A stretch of 64,000 nucleotides of DNA from Fagopyrum homotropicum. Taxonomy: Eukaryota > Streptophyta > Magnoliopsida > Caryophyllales > Polygonaceae. A program made the translations under genes and the position numbers. Shown in pieces: positions 58,590 to 64,000 of the stretch; positions within the stretch are counted from its first letter, which is position 1, and each line of letters opens with the position of its first letter. The stretch lies in the NCBI GenBank assembly GCA_033239125.1, contig BSWB01000002.1:1397001-1461000 (forward strand), given 5' to 3'. Under the pieces are notes generated by a model. That model saw only the letters and a program-made list of their open reading frames with translations, searched no databases and was not told where the DNA came from.

Positions 58590-59110
58590 TATAGATGAAC
58601 CAATATGTCAAACAAACAAAATAATATAACATTTTTTTTTAATAATTTATTAATTATTATTCAATTATATACAACATTTACTTATAAATAATAAGAATAG
58701 CTCTTAATGTAAATAGAAAATCTATCTAAAAATATAATTAACATACTATATGATAAGACTAGCAAGTAGCAATGTTATTTTACAAAAATTAAAATTAATC
58801 AAATTACAATATAGTAATAGAAATTGATATATCATATGAAAATCATCAACTCTTATTATTTTTTTATTTTAATTCTAAAAAGTAAATAATATTATTTTTT
58901 TTAAAGTCGATAGCATAAAAAATTACGTAAATTAATTTTTAAAATAATTTGTTTTTTTGCATAATGAACGCCACGTGCAGTACGAAAACTCAAATTAATA
59001 TTAATAATAAATAGAAAACCACTTATAAAGTGAAATAGTAAATTAATAAAGACAATATCACAAGGAATCTCAAAAAAAGAAAAAGAAAAAAAGAAAAGAA
59101 ATTGCAGTAG
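58590..59110. other. Distal 5' flank of the second MYB gene
   Basis: AT-rich; ACGCCACGTGCAG near 58969 contains a G-box-like CACGTG core. Otherwise nothing. Confidence 0.35.
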
Positions 59111-59120
59111 TATATAAAGA
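59111..59120 (+). promoter_or_regulatory. Putative TATA box of the second MYB gene
   Basis: TATATAAAGA lies about 135 bp before the start codon, leaving a leader of about 100 bp. Confidence 0.55.
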
Positions 59121-59249
59121 AGGCATACCACAAGAGCTGTGCTTCCCAACACAGGGGAAAATCTTGCAGAGTCTTCTTCAACCTCTCATCACTCATCAGA
59201 AAAAGACTTCTGCAAGTCAAAATTTGCCCTAAAAGCCATACAAAACAAA

Positions 59250-60164
59250 ATGGGAAGAAGTCCATGCTGTGCAAAAGAGGGGTTGAATAAAGGAGCTTGG
59301 ACCGCCATGGAAGACAAGATCCTCACTGATTACATCAAACTCCATGGCGAAGGACGATGGAGAGGTCTCCCTAAACGAGCTGGTTAGTTTGATTTTGAAT
59401 CTGGTTTTGTTTTTGTGATTTTTCTGTTTTTGAGTTAAGCTTGAAAACGACGAGTTTTGGGGTGTTTTAGGTTTGAAACGGTGCGGAAAGAGTTGTCGTC
59501 TCCGGTGGTTGAATTATCTCCGGCCGGATATTAAGAGGGGAAATATCACCGGCGATGAGGAGGAGCTCATTATTAGACTTCATAAGCTGTTGGGTAATAG
59601 GTAATTTGACTTTTTTTAATTATTTTTTCACTGTTTTTTGGTTGACAATTTATGTAATTATTGTGAATTTTAGTTAGGGGGTAATACGACCTCAACGAGC
59701 CGAGCCTAAAATTTATATGACCTTTCAATCTTGGCTCGTTTAGAAAGTGAACGGTCTCGAGCCGAGCTTTTCATGAGTCAAGTCCGAGTAGCTCGGCTAA
59801 AATAATGCTCATATACTGTTATTTTAGCCGAACGAGCTGAGCTTTACCTGAACGAGTCGAGCTTTGACAAGCTCAAGCTCGGCTTGTTTATAAACGAGCC
59901 GAGCCCGAGCTGAGCCTAAAAATTATACGAGCATTCAAATGTGCTCAAGCTTGGCTCGTTTAGAAAATGAACGAACTCAAGCCGAGCTTTTAACGAGGCG
60001 AGCTCGAGTCGCATTGCCTCCTAATTTTAGCCCTCAAATGATTTAGATTTTGTAACATTTTAATAAATATGTTAAAGTTGATCTAATTATCATTTTTTTT
60101 ACTATGTATCATCTAGATCTCTTGAAAGTTTGTTGTCCAACCTATGAATTTTTAAAGTAACGTT

Positions 60165-60199
<35 letters not shown>

Positions 60200-60959
60200 T
60201 TCGTGGTACGTGAGACTATTAAATGTAACACCGATATCTGTAGGTAGGATTCCAAGGAAGATAATTGACTCTAATGAGTTGAAGCCATTGTTATGTGCAT
60301 TTAAGGAAAAGAAATTTGATGGTTATTTTTTTTGAATTAGGTGGTCGTTGATAGCCGGAAGGCTTCCAGGGCGAACAGACAATGAAATAAAGAATTACTG
60401 GAATACGAATCTAAGTAAACGGGTTCAGGATCTTCAACATCGGAGTAACGTCAAACAACTCGATAATACGAGGGCGACAAAGTCATCTATCGCTGGTCAA
60501 ACTATACAACCTCAAATTCCGGTTTCGAATGTGGTCATTCGGACTAAGGCAGTCAAGTGTACCAAAGTCTTCATTAGTCCACTACCACCACCGTCACTTC
60601 CGCCACCAACACCACCGTCTAGTAGTCCACAGATAAAGGAGGCTCCTACTGGTTCCCTCGTTGATACCAAAACGAACAATTCAGTTTTGTCAAAAGGGTT
60701 GGTGGAGAGTCCACTGATGGACTTAGCATCCGATTTTGACATGATGGGAGAGTTAAACTTCTCCGAATTTATGAACTCACAACATATGTTAGACATTTGT
60801 TGTGAGTTCAGTCACGAAACGAGCAACGAAGGGGATCAACATTCACCAACATCGTCTCTCGAGGAACCCATTGTATTTCCCGAGGAAATGATGGAAGATT
60901 GGAGAAAGAGCGGTTGTGGTCTCGACGCATCTGCATTTGAGTTATGGCTTGGAGAATAA
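59250..60959 (+). CDS. R2R3-MYB transcription factor, TT2/C1 type (subgroup 5), paralogue
   Basis: 293 residues from three exons (59250-59382, 59471-59600, 60341-60959; 882 bp, GT-AG, phases continuous). Exons 1 and 2 have exactly the lengths of the other MYB gene (133 and 130 bp). R2 has W17, W37, W57; R3 has I70, W89, W108. The bHLH-contact signature E76-L77-x2-R80-x3-L84-x6-L91-x3-R95 is canonical. VIRTKAVKCTKVFI (153-166) is the subgroup 5 motif. A proline-rich patch follows, and the acidic C-terminus ends in FELWLGE. As in the other gene, partners are expected to be bHLH and WD40 proteins and targets flavonoid genes. The start MGRSPCC is the family start; an upstream in-frame ATG at 59139 is ignored. 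Intron 2 (740 bp) holds a hAT element and a TA tract. Tails of the two MYBs differ strongly, so functions may have separated. Confidence 0.92.
59675..60023. mobile_element. Non-autonomous hAT element in MYB intron 2
   Basis: Ends TAGGGGGTAATACGAC and, reverse-complemented, TAGGAGGCAATGCGAC; flanks ATTTTAGT (59667-59674) and ATTTTAGC (60024-60031) match at 7 of 8. The 349-bp body is two diverged repeats of about 200 bp rich in CGAGCCGAGC. Confidence 0.85.
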
Positions 60960-61272
60960 CGGATGATAAACTAGAACGATCGTACAACCTACGATATATC
61001 TACCTTATGGACCCAAAATGTTATGTGAATGGTACCTATTTGGATTCAATTGAATAAAGTTGTACTTACATGATAATGGGCAAGCCAAGATGGGAGACTT
61101 ACAATAGTGTCATGAGCCTTTACATTGCATATACACGTATTAACTTTACATCAACAACCATGTGACAATAATATGGACACTCTTATGTGTTGGTGTCTTT
61201 TTCTTGTAAAAATTTATCATCTAGGAATCTATGTACAATTGTGTATGTTATAAAATATAAAGATTATATTCA
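60960..61272. other. 3' flank of the second MYB gene
   Basis: Contains the probable 3' untranslated region; nothing else recognised. Confidence 0.4.
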
Positions 61273-61281
61273 AAGTTTTAA

Positions 61282-61925
61282 GGGGAATTTCGGATAGTAC
61301 TATTATGGTTTGGGGTTTTTCGAATTTTGTCCAACAGTTTTTTCGAGTTCGGATGGTACCCTTAAGTGTAGGTTGTTTTTCGAATTTTGCCCAAATTCAT
61401 TAAAATTTTTCAAATTCCATTAAAAAATAAAGTAAAATTAAAAAATAAATAAAATATAAAGACTGATTTATTTATTTTAATAATAAATTAAAACAGTGAT
61501 TTTTTTTAAAAAAATCCGTATTTTATATATTTTATAAATAAAGTATAACACTTATGTTTTTATATTTTGTTAAAAAAATTGCTAATCCAAAATATTTGTT
61601 TGTAAAATAAAATAAAATCCTGATTTTTTAATATTGTAAAAATTATTTGATTGATTTATTTTTAAATTAATATAAAATATTGATTTTTTACAAAAAATTA
61701 CCGTTTACTTTATTCTTAAAATAAATAGATCATTCTTTATATTTTAATTTATTTTTCAATTTAATTTATTTTATTTTACTTTTTTAATGGAATTTGAAAA
61801 TTTTTAATAAATTTGGGCAAAATCCGGAAAATAACGAAAAATTAAGGGTACCATCCGAACTCAAAAAAACTGTCGGGCAAAATCCGAAAAATCCCAAACC
61901 ACGAGGGTACCATCCGGAAATTTTC
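61282..61925. mobile_element. Mutator-like foldback MITE (644 bp)
   Basis: Perfect 9-bp target duplication AAGTTTTAA (61273-61281 and 61926-61934). Ends GGGGAATTTCGGATAGTAC and, reverse-complemented, GAAAATTTCCGGATGGTAC. The inverted arms can be followed inward for at least 150 bp and probably about 250 bp, so nearly the whole element folds back. The 9-bp duplication fits Mutator-type insertion. No coding capacity. Confidence 0.9.
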
Positions 61926-61934
61926 AAGTTTTAA

Positions 61935-62990
61935 TATAAAGTTGATGTATTTGAGTGAAAGAGTAAATTATTATAAATTAAAAAAAATATTAAAACTCTT
62001 TTTTTTATATAAAGATTAAAAAAAGGTATTAAATTTCTAATTTGGATTTTTATTAACATAATTTTTAAATATAATAATTGTGTGAAATAATAAAGGACGG
62101 ATATTTAATGTTGACTGAAGGTAGAGTAATTCTAGAGCCGTACACTATGGGATGAGTGATGGTAATAATTGCATTGAAAAGTCTAAGTTTTTTATTTGAA
62201 AATACTGAAAATAAATGTTCAATTTTCAACAATAAAGTACATAATAAAACTATAATTTGAATATATTAATTGTTTATATTAAATAATTCAAATAATAAAC
62301 GTCTAGATCTAAAACTCTCCATATCTCTATCAAGAATTTTTTGCCAATATTTATTAAATTATTGCCTATATGTAGTATTATGTGTCCTGCACAGATTTTT
62401 ATGTGTTATTATAGTATGTATAATAAATTATTGCCAATATTTATTTAATAAACTATAATTTGAATATATTAGTTTGTAGACATTAATTACATTTGTATAT
62501 TATATGGTAAAGGTTTAAAACTTTTAATCAAGTAATAGTAGCTCGAATTAAAAAAAAAATATGTGAGAAACGTTGTGGTAAAGTTATTTTGATGTTTTAC
62601 CCGATAAAAAAATTGGTGAAATGGTTCTAAATTGCACAAACTTTATTGATGGTTGCGTTTTTTGAAATAAACTTTTGAAAACTCGAAATAAAACACTAAC
62701 TTTGAGGGATAGGTGTGTTTTTTAGGCAAAGGGTGTGTTTAGCAACTAGTAAACACTAATGTTTGATAGTGTTTCTGCGTGTTTATATTTAACGAGTATT
62801 TGACATTGAAGAAAACGCTAGTGATTAGTGTTTCGGATCCGATTTTTAAAAACCTCATCCCAGCAAGGGTTTCATCTGAAACAATATTGCTTATGGGGTA
62901 AAAAAGAATTTGTTACCCTTCACTTATATTCATATTTACACGTACCTAGCAGGCATTTAAACATTGTCTCACCTCAACCTCAACCTTCAA
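61935..62990. other. AT-rich intergenic DNA
   Basis: Around 62715-62830 GTGTTTAGCAAC and AAACACTAATGTTTG motifs may pair with 63400-63480 as ends of an element that surrounds the gene fragment at 63031. Not certain. Confidence 0.35.
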
Positions 62991-63030
62991 ATTTCTCATT
63001 TTCATGTTCTGATCCACCCACAGTCTAACA

Positions 63031-63400
63031 ATGACAACCATCCTCTCTCTCTCTGCCTTACAATTACCTCCACAAAGCCTACTCTCCCAAGCCTCGTCGT
63101 CTTCTTCCCCACTTTCCACATTCTCATAACCCTCTCTTGACCTCGCTCAAGGATCTCTCTTTTCACTCCTCCCCCTTCCATCGTTGCCATTGAGAAGAAG
63201 TCCAACGGCTCTTCTTCTTCTACTTCTTCTTTTTCACCTGTTCGATCAAAGTTCGTGAAGCTGATTAGGGAGGCGCATGACAAAGGGATGTGAGGCCATC
63301 AAGAAGGCCAACGGTGTCCGGAAGTTCAAGGAGGACGTCATGTCTACATCCGACAACGGTTGCGGGATCAATAGGATTTTGCAAAACCCGGGAGGGTGAC
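63031..63400 (+). pseudogene. Broken nuclear-gene fragment with transit-peptide-like start
   Basis: From ATG at 63031 the frame reads a Ser/Leu-rich N-terminus resembling a plastid transit peptide and stops after 32 codons (TAA at 63127). Later pieces in other frames read SKFVKLIREAHDKG and CEAIKKANGVRKFKEDVMS, adjoining each other by a frameshift. I do not recognise the parent family. Composition is much less AT-rich than the surroundings, in keeping with a former exon. Confidence 0.45.
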
Positions 63401-64000
63401 ACTAAACACTTGTATTTCACAAACATCATTTCCTAAAGCACTAATAAACACTTAAACTAATATTTCCGGCTTCTTTACCAAACACAATCAAAATGATTTT
63501 AATTTTAAGTTGGGTATCAAAATTTCAGATCTTATACGTATCTGTATCCTTAAAAACATGATAGTATAATGTCCATACTTGTTGCATAAATTAAGATGAG
63601 TAAAATTTGATATTATCATGTCAATTTATTGAATTGAAGAAAAAAAAATTATAAACTCATCGTGGTTTTTCTCCTACTCGATACTTATGACTTGAGTAGT
63701 CATTGAAGATGAGAAAGACTTGAGTGGTCTCTACTACTGTGTTACTTTACGAGGCTGCTACTGCTAAATTATTTGCAGACAAGGCAATGACAAGGAACCT
63801 TCTCTTTCAGGATTTTTAAGGAAATGGTTGTGAGTGTTTTTTTTTTGGTTTTTAAATGGTACGTTTTCGGTTTGGCTTCATTTACGTCCGGATAGGGTAT
63901 ATAAAGTTGTGGCCCAATTAAGGGATACTCTTCCAATACCAATTTTTCCATACATGGATTCAGGAGATTCGAATACCGGGCTAACACTTAAGGAGTCTAA
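63401..64000. other. Intergenic, no gene recognised
   Basis: A minus-strand open frame at 63769-63987 (72 codons) has balanced composition but no recognisable motif; the window ends here, so a partial gene cannot be excluded. Confidence 0.35.

Noticed and set aside
63002..63283. Minus-strand frame rich in Glu
   Set aside because: Antisense of a CTT-rich transit-peptide-like region on the plus strand.

Overview
The window reads as nuclear DNA of a flowering plant, most likely a eudicot. It is AT-rich, genes are split by short GT-AG introns, and most of it is small decayed transposons. The plant gene families present are a CC-NB-LRR immune receptor, a two-domain plant-type fluoride exporter and two R2R3-MYB regulators. 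Nothing fixes the species, and no RNA gene, CRISPR array or bacterial-type operon is visible.

Layout. Positions 1-12,880 form a gene-rich block on the minus strand: three decayed copies of the fluoride exporter gene (FEX/CrcB type), one apparently intact CC-NB-LRR gene (3215-6433) whose 5' flank is tandemly duplicated, and one intact six-coding-exon FEX gene (7820-11176). The third FEX intron holds a 901-bp gag-only Copia element with a perfect 5-bp target duplication. Positions 12,881-29,500 are mostly transposon-derived: two hAT-type elements, a non-autonomous Helitron whose insertion site also exists empty in the same window, PIF/Harbinger-like MITEs, solo LTRs of a miniature retrotransposon, TA-associated inverted-repeat elements and two clusters of GC-rich palindromes. 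At 29,816-31,137 lies an R2R3-MYB gene, followed by a 4 x 295-bp tandem array. Positions 33,200-58,600 are again mainly repeats: nested MITEs, a hAT element, long LTR-like segments, a SINE-like sequence, a two-LTR TRIM and captured exon fragments (DUF599-like, RNase H-like). At 59,250-60,959 lies a second R2R3-MYB gene with a hAT element in its second intron, then a 644-bp Mutator-type foldback element and a decayed nuclear-gene fragment.

How the genes relate. The MYB genes are paralogues with identical first and second exon lengths, the bHLH-interaction signature, and the C-terminal IRTKA-x-[RK]C motif of TT2/C1-type (subgroup 5) regulators. They probably act with bHLH and WD40 partners on flavonoid genes (proanthocyanidin or anthocyanin). 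The NLR and FEX genes have unrelated roles and are linked only by local duplication.

Exon boundaries were placed by hand from splice consensus and reading-frame continuity. For FEX and both MYB genes the summed exon lengths are multiples of three. Transposon superfamilies are assigned from terminal repeats plus target-site duplications read directly from the sequence. Family identities of proteins rest on recognised motifs, not on searches.
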